From UBA5158 sp963692955 (GTDB lineage Bacteria; Pseudomonadota; Gammaproteobacteria; DSM-16500), in assembly GCA_963692955.1 (NCBI GenBank), contig OY843587.1:2542001-2606000 (forward strand): DNA of 64,000 bases, read 5' to 3'. The position numbers were made by a program, and so were the translations under genes. The notes under the pieces are model-generated. The model had not been told where the DNA came from, ran no database searches, and was given only the letters and a program-made list of their open reading frames with translations. Each line of letters starts with the position of its first letter. Positions within the stretch are counted from its first letter, which is position 1. Below are positions 17,894 to 26,920 of the stretch, one piece after another.

Positions 17894-19792
17894 ATGCCAA
17901 AACTTATCGCCTCCACCGATCCGTATTTCGGGAGCAATGGAGAATTTAAAAAAAAATATGGAATATTTACTGATCCCGCCAGCATGGGAGATCATTTATC
18001 TGAGTTGATTAATGACCGCTCTACGGAACACGGTCAAGAATTCGAAGCAACGATTAATACATTGACCCGCGCATTTGCCAAAGCCCCCGCCGCTGAAAAA
18101 GCCTTTTATAATTTAATCGATGAGTGCCGCGCTTATGGTTTGGTGCAAATGACGTTGCGCCGCGCGAAACATTCTCATTATCACACGGCAGAGCACGCGG
18201 CTGAATTGGCGGATGACACTGAACAAGCGCTCAGTGAAAAATACCAAAAAGAATTTTTTACCCATAAAGCCGACCGCTTATTTGTCGCACTGGCAAAGGC
18301 CGCCGCCAGTTGGCATGACATCGTGCAAGACCGCGGTGCGCCGCCAAATAATGAAATAGAAAGCGCTAAGCAATTCGTCATCCGCATGAATGAATTACTC
18401 GAAGATTACAAAACGAAATACAAATCCATGGGGCCCGCCGTTGAAAATTTTCAAAAACAATTAGGTTTTATCAGCAAAGAATTAATCGTCTATGACACCT
18501 GGCTGGTATTTGGTATGGAGCCAGGGATGAAGTTAGTGGCAAAGCCGCTCAATGAACGGGTCGCGCAAGTCATCGCTGACATTAACGAAAACAAGCCTGA
18601 CGCCGAAAAAATTAACGTCGCCGCGACCCCCCACATGCTGCGTTTGTACGCGGCTAGTGACGTGATTAGCAAAGGCGACACCAAACGGTTTGATATGGAA
18701 CATGTGTTAAGGGACCAAATGATTTTGAAGGCGGTGCGAAACTTACCCGCAGACAAACAAAAAGTATTAGAGAATTTTTTTAATGAAGCTCGCATTGTTG
18801 ATGATAGGCGCAAAGAACAATTTCTCGGTTTAATGTGCCAAAACATTCGCATCTTTCCCGAATTAAACCAACCCGAAGGGAAAACTGAGTCCTCAAATTC
18901 TAACAGTAAATTAATTTCAACAGCTGATCATGATAGCTTTGTAAAAGTCTGCGAAGATATCAAAGGCTCAGCGTCCTCTGACAAAACCCACTCCGCTAAA
19001 GCAGCCTCGATGTTTCATAATTTTATGACTACGGAAAATTTGCAAGGTAAAAATAATATTGAGCGCGAAATCAATTTTGCCAAAGCTCAACAAGACCCAA
19101 TGTGGGACTTACACGCGGAACACCTCAGAGTATTCGCAGGGCACGTTAAAAAACTTAAAATGCAAGACAGTAAAACGCATGATTTACTCGCGGAAACGTT
19201 AATCGAACTAGCGACGCGCTTTCAGCCAGGCAATAATTTATTAAAAAAAGACAAACCATTTCACGCCCAACTTCACGAAGTAAGCAAATGGCAAAAGCTA
19301 GTGGCGGCGAACAAAGCCAACAAAGTCACACCGCTGCCGGTGCACGCCGATAAATCGTTGACTTACTATCAATCCGCCACCAGCATGTTATTTAGTTCAG
19401 CGGGATTAAAAACCTATGCCTTACCCTTACAAGCTAAAACGAATTTAGCCACTGCGATCAGCCGTTTTGCCTTATCCTATTTTTCCAATTTGATTTCGCG
19501 CTGGGGAAAAAGCGCTTCTTTTCCGCCGGCTGGTGCTGCGGCTTCCAGCGAAGCGGTGAAAACAATTTTCAAAGTGGATAATTCTAAATTAATAAAATCC
19601 GATCCTTCTGCCACCCGCGAAGATTCCATTAGCAAAAGTTATTTAGCTTCCAGAGAACGCAACGATTCAAGCTCCGCCGTTATCCGTCCTCAACGCACCC
19701 CATCGACGTATAAAAAATCTGCGCGGAGTAAAGAGCATAAAGCCGAAGACCTTGACGATTCAGATAAATTAATCAACCGCCCAAAAAAATAA
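17894..19792 (+). CDS. Large HD-domain protein, candidate secreted effector
   Basis: 632 aa, no signal peptide. Residues about 93-260 look like an HD-superfamily metal phosphohydrolase: Y96-H97xxxH101, then A-SW-H141-D142-IVQ-D146, NNEIESAK (153-160), and a later Asp in LYAASDVISKGD (D256). The spacing recalls the COG4339-like predicted HD hydrolases. The remaining 370 residues are helical and unassigned, with a basic, Ser-rich disordered C-terminus ending in acidic/Lys patches. Size, orphan C-terminus and lack of a neighbouring pathway suggest a translocated effector (inference). The start ATG follows AAGGAGATAACTCAGGG. Confidence 0.7.
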   Translation: MPKLIASTDPYFGSNGEFKKKYGIFTDPASMGDHLSELINDRSTEHGQEFEATINTLTRAFAKAPAAEKAFYNLIDECRAYGLVQMTLRRAKHSHYHTAEHAAELADDTEQALSEKYQKEFFTHKADRLFVALAKAAASWHDIVQDRGAPPNNEIESAKQFVIRMNELLEDYKTKYKSMGPAVENFQKQLGFISKELIVYDTWLVFGMEPGMKLVAKPLNERVAQVIADINENKPDAEKINVAATPHMLRLYAASDVISKGDTKRFDMEHVLRDQMILKAVRNLPADKQKVLENFFNEARIVDDRRKEQFLGLMCQNIRIFPELNQPEGKTESSNSNSKLISTADHDSFVKVCEDIKGSASSDKTHSAKAASMFHNFMTTENLQGKNNIEREINFAKAQQDPMWDLHAEHLRVFAGHVKKLKMQDSKTHDLLAETLIELATRFQPGNNLLKKDKPFHAQLHEVSKWQKLVAANKANKVTPLPVHADKSLTYYQSATSMLFSSAGLKTYALPLQAKTNLATAISRFALSYFSNLISRWGKSASFPPAGAAASSEAVKTIFKVDNSKLIKSDPSATREDSISKSYLASRERNDSSSAVIRPQRTPSTYKKSARSKEHKAEDLDDSDKLINRPKK

Positions 19793-19797
19793 TCGCT

Positions 19798-20205
19798 CTA
19801 TTTCTTCAGCATATAATCAATCGCTAATTGCAATTGCGCGTCGCTACATTCAAAACAACCGCCGCGGGCGGGCATCGCACCCACGCCGCGAATAGTGCGC
19901 GCTAACAAATCTTTACGCGTCCGCCGGCGGCGCCAATCTTTCTCTTTACCGACTTGCGGCGCTTTCACATCGATAACGGGATTTTTCGCATGGCACGAAA
20001 CACAAAATTCTTTATAAATTTTTTCGCCGGCGCGCGGGTCACCGCTTAACTGTTGCACGAATAACGCGGGATAATGAAAAACTTGCACGCTTTGTACTTC
20101 TTCGTCAGGCGGCTCGCGATGCGTATACAGAGAAAAAACAAAACCTAATGTCCCGCTGGCGATCAGCAATAGTAGCGCCAAAGCCCAAGCGGAAAATGAG
20201 CGCAT
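19798..20205 (-). CDS. Membrane-anchored cytochrome c5-like protein
   Basis: 135 aa. N-terminal membrane helix (residues 7-27) leaves the haem domain in the periplasm. One haem motif C68-VS-C71-H72; the probable axial Met is in GAMPARGG, followed by the CFEC Cys pair typical of cytochrome c5. It lies last in the cox assembly cluster, 2 bp after the TlpA-like gene, and is a plausible electron carrier for the oxidase. Confidence 0.88.
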   Translation of the reverse strand: MRSFSAWALALLLLIASGTLGFVFSLYTHREPPDEEVQSVQVFHYPALFVQQLSGDPRAGEKIYKEFCVSCHAKNPVIDVKAPQVGKEKDWRRRRTRKDLLARTIRGVGAMPARGGCFECSDAQLQLAIDYMLKK

Positions 20206-20207
20206 TA

Positions 20208-20720
20208 TTATTTCTCTTCGTTTTTCAATTTATGCAAAATATTTTTGAGCGATTTTTCTGAGGTGGCGCCGGAAATGGTCGCGACTAATTTACCATTGGG
20301 ATCGATGATGAAAGTGGTCGGCACTAAATCGACGAGCGGAATTTTCCAATCGTCACCGGGATCTTGGCGTAACACCGGATAGACGATACCCATCGAAGCA
20401 ATGGCTTCGTCTTGCGTGCTCGGATCCATGCTAGCGGAATCAACACCGAGCAATAACACGTCTTTATCTTGATTATTACGATAAAAATTATTTAGCTCTG
20501 GAACTTCCCAACGGCACGCCCCGCACCAAGTCGCCCAATAATTAACGATTAGCCATTTCCCGTTTGTTTCAGTGGGGCCGACCGGATTGCCACTATTGTC
20601 ATAAAGCTTAGGCGTCTCGACATTTGCTTCCTTGGTTCGCGTACACGCCGTGACTAGGCTTAAACATACTACGACGCCTAACAAAGATAATAATGTCTTA
20701 ACCAATAGTTTGGAGCCCAT
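20208..20720 (-). CDS. TlpA-like thioredoxin-fold lipoprotein
   Basis: 170 aa from the ATG at 20720; a GTG at 20732 directly abuts the preceding stop and has no Shine-Dalgarno. Lipobox VTAC with acylated Cys26. Thioredoxin-fold active site W65-C66-GA-C69 in YWATWCGACRWEVPEL, and a cis-Pro region LVPTTFIIDP. Such proteins reduce periplasmic disulfides, for example in the copper sites of SCO or subunit II or in apocytochrome c. Placement between the SCO gene and the cytochrome c5 gene fits that role. Confidence 0.85.
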   Translation of the reverse strand: MGSKLLVKTLLSLLGVVVCLSLVTACTRTKEANVETPKLYDNSGNPVGPTETNGKWLIVNYWATWCGACRWEVPELNNFYRNNQDKDVLLLGVDSASMDPSTQDEAIASMGIVYPVLRQDPGDDWKIPLVDLVPTTFIIDPNGKLVATISGATSEKSLKNILHKLKNEEK

Positions 20721-20732
20721 CGTCTTTCTCAC

Positions 20733-21401
20733 TTATGAAAGTGTTTTATTTTTCAAAATGATTTGGTAATCATTCGCCATTTGTTCCGCCGTGTGCGGAT
20801 ACGCCAAGAATGCTTGCAGCTTGCCTGTGGGATTAAATACCATTATTTCGGCGCTATGATTAATAGTATATTGATTTTTATCCGGCCCCGCAGCTTGCAT
20901 TTTCACGGAGACTAAATGCAATTGTTTTTCCAGCGCGGCGATTTCCGGCATCGCCGCGCGCGCGCCCTGGAATTTCGGATTGAAGGTCGTGACATATTCT
21001 TTTAACCGTTGCGTCGTGTCGCGGTCAGGGTCGACCGTCACCATTCTGATTTCAGGTAATTGATCGGCGGGCAACACGCTTTCTAAATTATTATACATAT
21101 TCCTTAACGCGGTCATCGTTAATGGACACACCATACCGCAATTGGTGAAGCCAAAAAACATCATCGTCCAATGCCCTTGCAAATCTTTTTTCGTATAAGG
21201 CTGGCCGTTGATATCTTGCAAATTGAAGTCATTAATTTCTTTCGCGGCGGATAAATAAACGCCGTCGATTTTTACCGGCTGCGGGTGGCCGGTGGAACGC
21301 TTTATCAACGGATATAAAGTCGTCGCGGTGATGAAAATAAAAACGGCTAAAAGGCTGAAAATAACTTTAGCATGGCTTTTTTTCGGTCGGCTCTGCGTCA
21401 T
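20733..21401 (-). CDS. SCO1/SenC copper chaperone for cytochrome oxidase
   Basis: 222 aa, one N-terminal membrane helix (about 13-33) and a periplasmic thioredoxin-like domain. Copper ligands C88 and C92 are in FTNCGMVCP, and the third ligand H182 is in INHSAEIMVF. SCO proteins deliver or reduce copper for the CuA site of subunit II. It lies in the cox assembly cluster 7 bp after ctaB. Length and motifs are complete. Confidence 0.93.
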   Translation of the reverse strand: MTQSRPKKSHAKVIFSLLAVFIFITATTLYPLIKRSTGHPQPVKIDGVYLSAAKEINDFNLQDINGQPYTKKDLQGHWTMMFFGFTNCGMVCPLTMTALRNMYNNLESVLPADQLPEIRMVTVDPDRDTTQRLKEYVTTFNPKFQGARAAMPEIAALEKQLHLVSVKMQAAGPDKNQYTINHSAEIMVFNPTGKLQAFLAYPHTAEQMANDYQIILKNKTLS

Positions 21402-21408
21402 AAAAAAC

Positions 21409-22305
21409 TTAACCCCATTTGAAGTAGTGATCTATCAATAATAATAAAAATAAAATACCTAAATACGTGATCGAATAACGGAACATGAGCAAGGCATGCT
21501 GACGGTTAGCGCTGAAATACAAGCGCACAGCTTGAAATAAAAAAACGGCGTTCGCCACCATCACGCCAATAAAATAAATCAACCCCGACATGTTGATGGT
21601 GTAAGGCAGCGCGGTCACGCAAATTAATAAAATGGTGTAAAGTAATATTTGTAATTTCGTATACGCCACGCTGTGTGTGTGCGGCAGCATAGGAATATTC
21701 GCTTTAGCATAGTCTTCCAATTTATAAATCGCCAGCGCCCAAAAATGCGGTGGCGTCCACACGTAAATGATTAACACTAATAACAAAGCTTCCGCGCCGA
21801 TGTGTCCGGTGACCGCCGTCCAACCTAATAAAGGCGGCGCGGCGCCGGCGATACCGCCGATGACGATATTTTGCGGCGTGGCGTGCTTCAAATATAAAGT
21901 GTAAAAGATCGCGTAGCCAATCAACGATAAAAACGTCAAAACCGCGGTGAGCGGATTAACAAGCGCCGCTAACATCACCATGCCTAACGCGCATAACGAT
22001 ACCGCGAAGATAAAACTATGCCGCGTGGACAAACGGCCTTTCACCAGCGGACGGTTTTGCGTGCGGCGCATCAACTTATCATAATGTTGATCGGCGATAT
22101 GATTAAACGCGGCGGCCGCGCCCGCCACCATACTGATACCAAGATTGCCAAAAATCAACGCCATCAGCGGCACGCCGGCGTGCGGCGCTAAACACATGCC
22201 AACCAGAGAAGTTAAAATCATTAACAACACGACGCGTGGCTTACACAATTCTAAGTAATCGCGGAATGCGCTCGTTGGCACTGTGCCGGCTACTCCAATC
22301 ATCAA
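21409..22305 (-). CDS. ctaB: Protoheme IX farnesyltransferase (haem O synthase)
   Basis: 298 aa UbiA-family polytopic membrane prenyltransferase (7-9 helices). The first Asp-rich motif region is NHIADQHYDKLMRRTQNRP, with the RTQNRPLVKGRLS block that is diagnostic for CyoE/CtaB; the second is KLEDYAKANIPMLP. It adds a farnesyl group to haem B, making haem O, the substrate of the CtaA encoded by the preceding gene, with which it overlaps by 4 bp. Confidence 0.95.
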   Translation of the reverse strand: MMIGVAGTVPTSAFRDYLELCKPRVVLLMILTSLVGMCLAPHAGVPLMALIFGNLGISMVAGAAAAFNHIADQHYDKLMRRTQNRPLVKGRLSTRHSFIFAVSLCALGMVMLAALVNPLTAVLTFLSLIGYAIFYTLYLKHATPQNIVIGGIAGAAPPLLGWTAVTGHIGAEALLLVLIIYVWTPPHFWALAIYKLEDYAKANIPMLPHTHSVAYTKLQILLYTILLICVTALPYTINMSGLIYFIGVMVANAVFLFQAVRLYFSANRQHALLMFRYSITYLGILFLLLLIDHYFKWG

Positions 22306-23336
22306 TCGGCGCCTTTGTAATTTATATTTATCAATTTAAACGTGAAGGTAATTAAGGCCAACAATAATAAAATCGCGAACACCGTGTGGCTCACCGCCGT
22401 CACTAACGGTAATTCAAAAATAACATTCGAAATACCGATGCAAAGTTGAATACACAACAATGCCAACACTAAATAAATCGACGCCATTAATTCAGGGAAG
22501 CGATTTAATTGCGGCAGACTGACCGACATAAAAATGAATAAATACAAAGTCACGATTAGCGCGCCCACGCGGTGCGTCATTTGAATGGTTTGACGCGCGG
22601 CCTCTGGCAGTACGCCGCCTTCGTAATTAACGCCCGCGGGGGAAAATAAATTGAACGCCGTGCCGAAATGCAGTGTGATCGCATGATGGTGAAAACAAAA
22701 TGGAAAATCCGGACAACTCAGCGACGCATAGTTCGTGCTCGTCCACGCTCCCAACATGATTTGCACAATCAATAACGCGATCGCGATAAAAGCGCCCGCG
22801 ACCAGCGCGCGTTTCGCTTTGCGGCGCAAAAATTCCGCGGTGAACAGCGGCTTCGCGTTATTCAAATAAATCAACCACAGCAAGGTTAAAATAAAAAACC
22901 CGCCTAACAAATGCTGCGACACGACTAACGGCAATAATTTTAACGTCACCGTCCACTGCCCCAGCATGATTTGATAGGTTAATAATAAAATCAAACCTAA
23001 CGCTAAAACATTATTGCCGCGCGTGCGCAAATTCTTTTGACTAAAAATAACGGTCACGATCGCTAAAATAAAAAGACTTAACCCCCCGACCACATAACGG
23101 TGCGCCATCTCCGACCAAGCTTTGTAAGCGATTAATGGCGTAGCGGGATAGTGCAATTCCGCTAATTGCTGCGCCGCCGGTGTGGCTGGCACGGTCAATT
23201 GGCCATAACACCCCGGCCAATCCGGACAACCTAAACCCGCGTCGATCAAGCGCGTAAAAGCACCTAGCGCGATAACGATGAGCGCGAACCCGCTCGCGAA
23301 TAACGCCAGGCGTGACAGCACGGATTTCTTAACCAA
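22302..23336 (-). CDS. ctaA: Haem A synthase (COX15/CtaA)
   Basis: 344 aa, eight membrane helices expected. Signature GAFTRLIDAGLGCPDWPGCYGQL at residues about 25-47 and conserved His in EMAHRYVVG, SQHLLGG, LHFGTAFN and TVSHTVFA-type positions that bind the two haems. It oxidises the methyl group of haem O to the formyl group of haem A. It overlaps ctaB (4 bp) and the upstream small gene (8 bp), so it is tightly coupled in the operon. Confidence 0.95.
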   Translation of the reverse strand: MVKKSVLSRLALFASGFALIVIALGAFTRLIDAGLGCPDWPGCYGQLTVPATPAAQQLAELHYPATPLIAYKAWSEMAHRYVVGGLSLFILAIVTVIFSQKNLRTRGNNVLALGLILLLTYQIMLGQWTVTLKLLPLVVSQHLLGGFFILTLLWLIYLNNAKPLFTAEFLRRKAKRALVAGAFIAIALLIVQIMLGAWTSTNYASLSCPDFPFCFHHHAITLHFGTAFNLFSPAGVNYEGGVLPEAARQTIQMTHRVGALIVTLYLFIFMSVSLPQLNRFPELMASIYLVLALLCIQLCIGISNVIFELPLVTAVSHTVFAILLLLALITFTFKLININYKGAD

Positions 23337-23871
23337 TTTGAGAAACCTCTAACACTTTTTTCACGTCCTTTAAAATATGCATTGCGTTAACGTCGCCCGC
23401 GTAATACATAAATAAATTGCCGATCGGATCGACTAAATAAATTTTATCAAGAGCGGCGATTTTTGCCGTGTCTAATTGCTTTTGTAAATCCGATTTGTCG
23501 GCGTCGGTGACGATCAATTTGCGGAAATCATGTTGTTCTTGCGGACACGTTTTATCGATCAGCAACGTTAATAACACCCGCTCTTGGTCTTTCCCCAACG
23601 CCACGCGTAGGTTATGCAGTGTATGCATACGGTCGTCGGTTTCTTTGTTACAAGCGGCGGGCGCATACACAATTTGCCATTTTTGATCGGCGGCTGAAAC
23701 GGCTAACCGCTCCGTATGCAACGCCGGACGCACGAGCGTACCATAGTTGGTCGTTTTAAAAGAAAAACTTGGATAATAAAAAAATAACACCCAGCCCACG
23801 AACGCCGGTAAAATGAAGATCATGGCGAGTAAAAATAATTTTAACCGCACGGGTTTAGTTTGGTTTTGCAT
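23329..23871 (-). CDS. Membrane-anchored protein of the cox cluster, unknown function
   Basis: 180 aa. A single N-terminal helix (about 11-31) is followed by a soluble domain with IVYAPAACNK, a KTCPQEQHDF segment and a C-terminal KIYLVDPIGNLFMYYAGD stretch, which resemble the strands of a thioredoxin/SCO-like fold without a clear CxxC. Overlapping genes on both sides (SURF1 by 17 bp, ctaA by 8 bp) tie it to oxidase assembly. Comparable unnamed genes occur at this position in other gammaproteobacterial cox clusters; its exact role is not known. Confidence 0.75.
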   Translation of the reverse strand: MQNQTKPVRLKLFLLAMIFILPAFVGWVLFFYYPSFSFKTTNYGTLVRPALHTERLAVSAADQKWQIVYAPAACNKETDDRMHTLHNLRVALGKDQERVLLTLLIDKTCPQEQHDFRKLIVTDADKSDLQKQLDTAKIAALDKIYLVDPIGNLFMYYAGDVNAMHILKDVKKVLEVSQIG

Positions 23872-24625
23872 CGTCTAGCCCTTCTAGTTTTTTACAACAA
23901 AAACAAAAACACGCGATCAATAACGTCAGCGCCATCGCGAACCACTGCACCGCGTAACCTAAATGACGTTCCGGTTGCACCGCGGTGATGACCCAATCGC
24001 GGATAAAACCATTGGGCGCATTCGCGCTCAAGCGCAGCAGATAAGGATGGAATTTTTGCTGCGTGACGTTTTCTAATTCTTTTACATCCATTTTTTGCAT
24101 TAACAACGGTGTCTGCGTCGCGTTTAAAATATTTTTGCCTAAAATAAACTGGCGCTCATTCAATAATTTTATTTCGCCGTTGATTTGCTGTTCATCGACG
24201 ACAGTTGTTATTGCCGGAGGAGTCAGCGAATCTGTTAGCGTGCCTGGGACCCAGCCGCGGTCCACTAACAATAATAATTTATCGTCGCCGATTTTTAACG
24301 GCGTGATGACTTCGAAACCCATTTGCTCTTTGTACGGACGGTTTTGCAATAATAGGGTTAATTCATTAATGTAATGCCCACTCACCGCTACACGCTGAAA
24401 GGGCGTGATGTCTTTTTCAGATTTGATTTGCGAAAAAGGCAGCGGCGCGCGCGATTTATTTTGTTCGTAAGAACGCACCAATTCTTGTTTGAAATGGTAA
24501 CGCTGAATTTGCCAAGCACCTAAATAGCAAAATAATGCAAACACGACCGCCCACACCAGCGTGAAGCCAGGGTTGAGATTCAGCGCGTAACGCTGCCGCC
24601 AAAATTGAAAGTGGAATTTCGCCAT
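23855..24625 (-). CDS. SURF1-family cytochrome oxidase assembly protein
   Basis: 256 aa with the SURF1 plan: N-terminal helix (about 22-40) with GAWQIQRYHFKQEL, a large periplasmic part containing LLLVDRGWVPG (the conserved RGWVP), and a C-terminal helix preceded by HLGYAVQWFAMA. SURF1 assists haem A insertion into subunit I. It overlaps the next gene by 17 bp and sits 30 bp after ctaG. Confidence 0.93.
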   Translation of the reverse strand: MAKFHFQFWRQRYALNLNPGFTLVWAVVFALFCYLGAWQIQRYHFKQELVRSYEQNKSRAPLPFSQIKSEKDITPFQRVAVSGHYINELTLLLQNRPYKEQMGFEVITPLKIGDDKLLLLVDRGWVPGTLTDSLTPPAITTVVDEQQINGEIKLLNERQFILGKNILNATQTPLLMQKMDVKELENVTQQKFHPYLLRLSANAPNGFIRDWVITAVQPERHLGYAVQWFAMALTLLIACFCFCCKKLEGLDDAKPN

Positions 24626-24655
24626 GCGATGTCTCTGAGATTTAAAAGTGCGTCA

Positions 24656-25231
24656 TTATAAATCAATTCTGCCTTTTGTGAAACGCGCCTGTTTTTTTTC
24701 AAAGCCGCTAGCGTCAAAAAGCGTATAAGAAAGAGTCACTTCTTTGATTTCTTTCGGAATAGCGGGGTCTATAAAAAAATAAACCGGCATGTCGGCTTTT
24801 TCTTTTGCAAAAAAATATTGCTGGGTGAAGCAAAAACATTCGGTTTTCTTTAAAAATCGCGCGCCATCCGCGGGCGTGATACTCGGAATCGCTTGCACCG
24901 TCATTTCACGGCCGGTTTGGTTTTCCGCGTAAAAATAAATGAGACGGGTTTCGCCGGGATGAATGTCGATGGTGCGCTGTAGGGGAATAAAATTGAATTT
25001 CAAGCCGCCGTGTAAGGTCGTCGTGAAAGAAACTTTGATGGTCCTAGACTTATCGACCCGCATGCTGGGATTAACAACGGCGGCGTAATTCGCGCCTTTG
25101 CCATTCAAGCCTTCGCGTTTGCAAACTAATTTATAAATCGGCACTAACGCATAGCAAAACCCAAACATGAAAAGCACGCCGGTTAACAAGATTAGCGTTA
25201 AACGTTTGTGGCTTTTAGGTTGAGTGGGCAT
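24656..25231 (-). CDS. ctaG: Cytochrome oxidase assembly protein CtaG (Cox11, copper to CuB)
   Basis: 191 aa. One N-terminal helix (about 11-30) and a periplasmic immunoglobulin-like domain. The copper-binding CFCF motif is in KTECFCFTQQ and the membrane-proximal Cys is in KLVCKREGLNG. Cox11/CtaG delivers copper to the CuB centre of subunit I, encoded immediately upstream. In many clusters subunit III follows here; in this genome it is moved to the divergent operon at 29.7 kb. Confidence 0.94.
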   Translation of the reverse strand: MPTQPKSHKRLTLILLTGVLFMFGFCYALVPIYKLVCKREGLNGKGANYAAVVNPSMRVDKSRTIKVSFTTTLHGGLKFNFIPLQRTIDIHPGETRLIYFYAENQTGREMTVQAIPSITPADGARFLKKTECFCFTQQYFFAKEKADMPVYFFIDPAIPKEIKEVTLSYTLFDASGFEKKQARFTKGRIDL

Positions 25232-25312
25232 TAGTCACTTCTCTGTTTGAGTATAGCTACTGACAGAGCCGCGCGCGGCGAGTCTGACAGTAGTCAGTTA
25301 TGAGCGACAGGC

Positions 25313-26920
25313 TTAATGAAATTCAGGCGCTTCCACGAAAGTGTGATAAGGCGCGGGCGAAGGAATAGTCCACTCTAGACCATGCGCGCCATCCCAGACT
25401 TTAGCAGGCGCGTCATGCGGTCCATGTCCTAAACACTCTTTGATAATAATGTAGAGAAAAAATAATTGTCCGAAACCAAAAATAAATGCGCCCACGGTAC
25501 AAACTTGATTAAAGTCCGTAAACTGCAGCGCATAGTCAGGAATACGGCGCGGCATGCCGGCTAAGCCTAAGAAGTGCATCGGCAGGAACGTCACATTCAT
25601 GCCGATCACCGACAGCCAAAAATGAATTTGACCGACGCGTTCACTGTACATGCGGCCGGTCCACTTCGGCAGCCAATAATAAATGCCGGCGATAATAGTG
25701 AATAACGAGCCGGACACTAACACGTAATGAAAATGCGCGACGACGAAATAACTTCCGCGGTATTGATAATCACTAGGCACTAACGCCAACATCAATCCCG
25801 AAAAACCACCGATCGTAAACATCACTAAAAAGCCCAACGCGAATAACATCGGCGTTTCAAAACTAATGCTGCCGCGATAAATCGTCGCCACCCAGTTAAA
25901 GACTTTAATACCCGTGGGCACGGCGACCAACATCGTCGCGTACATAAAAAATAATTGCGCTTCATACGGCGCGCCGGTAGTAAACATGTGATGCATCCAC
26001 ACCACGAAGCCTAAAATACCAATCATCGCCGTCGCATACACCATCGCGGCGTAACCAAATAATTTTTTCCGCGCGAACGTCGGGATGACTTCGGAAATAA
26101 CGCCAAAGCCCGGCAAAATTAAAATATAAACTTCCGGATGACCAAAAAACCAAAATACATGTTGAAACAAAATCGGGTCGCCGCCGCCGGCCGCGTTAAA
26201 GAAGCTCGTGTGAAAGTGACGGTCCATCAACATCATAGTGACGCAGCCCGCTAACACCGGCATGACCGCTAGCAATAGAAACGCGGTGATAAACCAACCC
26301 CAAACGAAAATCGGCATTTTCATCCACGTCATGCCCGGCACACGCATATTAAACACGGTGACGATCACGTTCAGCGCCGCCAAAATCGAAGACGCGCCCA
26401 TCATATGAATGGAGAAAATAAAGAAGTCTGTGCTTTTCGGCCCATACGTCGTCGACAGCGGCGCGTAAAACGTCCAGCCAAAATCCGGCGCCGGTCCGCT
26501 CATAAACATAGTGCTGAATAACATCGAGAACGCAAACGGCAATAACCAAAAACTCCAGTTATTCAAACGCGGCAACGCCATGTCGGGCGCGCCTATCATC
26601 ATCGGTACCATCCAATTCGCCAAGCCCGTCATCGCCGGCATAATGACGCCGAAAATCATGATGAGACCGTGCATCGTCGTCATTTGATTGTAAAATTCGG
26701 GGTTTATTAACACTTTACCTGGTTCAAATAATTCGATGCGCATCACTAACGCCATGATACCGCCGATAAAAAATAACACTAAACTCATCGATAAATATAG
26801 CGTGCCGATATCTTTGTGATTGGTGGTGAATAACCAGCGTTTAATGCCTTTCTCAGGGCCGTGGCTATGATCGTCGTGGTGATCATCATGGTGGTCATGC
26901 GAGGTAGTGATGTTACTCAT
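25313..26920 (-). CDS. ctaD: Cytochrome c oxidase subunit I
   Basis: 535 aa, 12 helices. NHKDIGTLYL opens the core; the CuB/Tyr crosslink motif is FWFFGHPEVYILILP; haem ligand His residues lie in TTMHGLIMIFG and YFVVAHFHYVLVSG. The GHPEVY Tyr and the D-pathway-type residues are those of A-type haem-copper oxidases. The N-terminus carries an unusual His/Asp cluster (HDHHDDHHDDHSHG) that could bind metal. The ATG overlaps the end of subunit II by 4 bp. Confidence 0.97.
   Translation of the reverse strand: MSNITTSHDHHDDHHDDHSHGPEKGIKRWLFTTNHKDIGTLYLSMSLVLFFIGGIMALVMRIELFEPGKVLINPEFYNQMTTMHGLIMIFGVIMPAMTGLANWMVPMMIGAPDMALPRLNNWSFWLLPFAFSMLFSTMFMSGPAPDFGWTFYAPLSTTYGPKSTDFFIFSIHMMGASSILAALNVIVTVFNMRVPGMTWMKMPIFVWGWFITAFLLLAVMPVLAGCVTMMLMDRHFHTSFFNAAGGGDPILFQHVFWFFGHPEVYILILPGFGVISEVIPTFARKKLFGYAAMVYATAMIGILGFVVWMHHMFTTGAPYEAQLFFMYATMLVAVPTGIKVFNWVATIYRGSISFETPMLFALGFLVMFTIGGFSGLMLALVPSDYQYRGSYFVVAHFHYVLVSGSLFTIIAGIYYWLPKWTGRMYSERVGQIHFWLSVIGMNVTFLPMHFLGLAGMPRRIPDYALQFTDFNQVCTVGAFIFGFGQLFFLYIIIKECLGHGPHDAPAKVWDGAHGLEWTIPSPAPYHTFVEAPEFH

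Noticed and set aside
17820..18008. Short open frame overlapping the start of the HD-domain protein
   Set aside because: Different frame, no recognisable protein, and the 632-aa frame has a better ribosome site.
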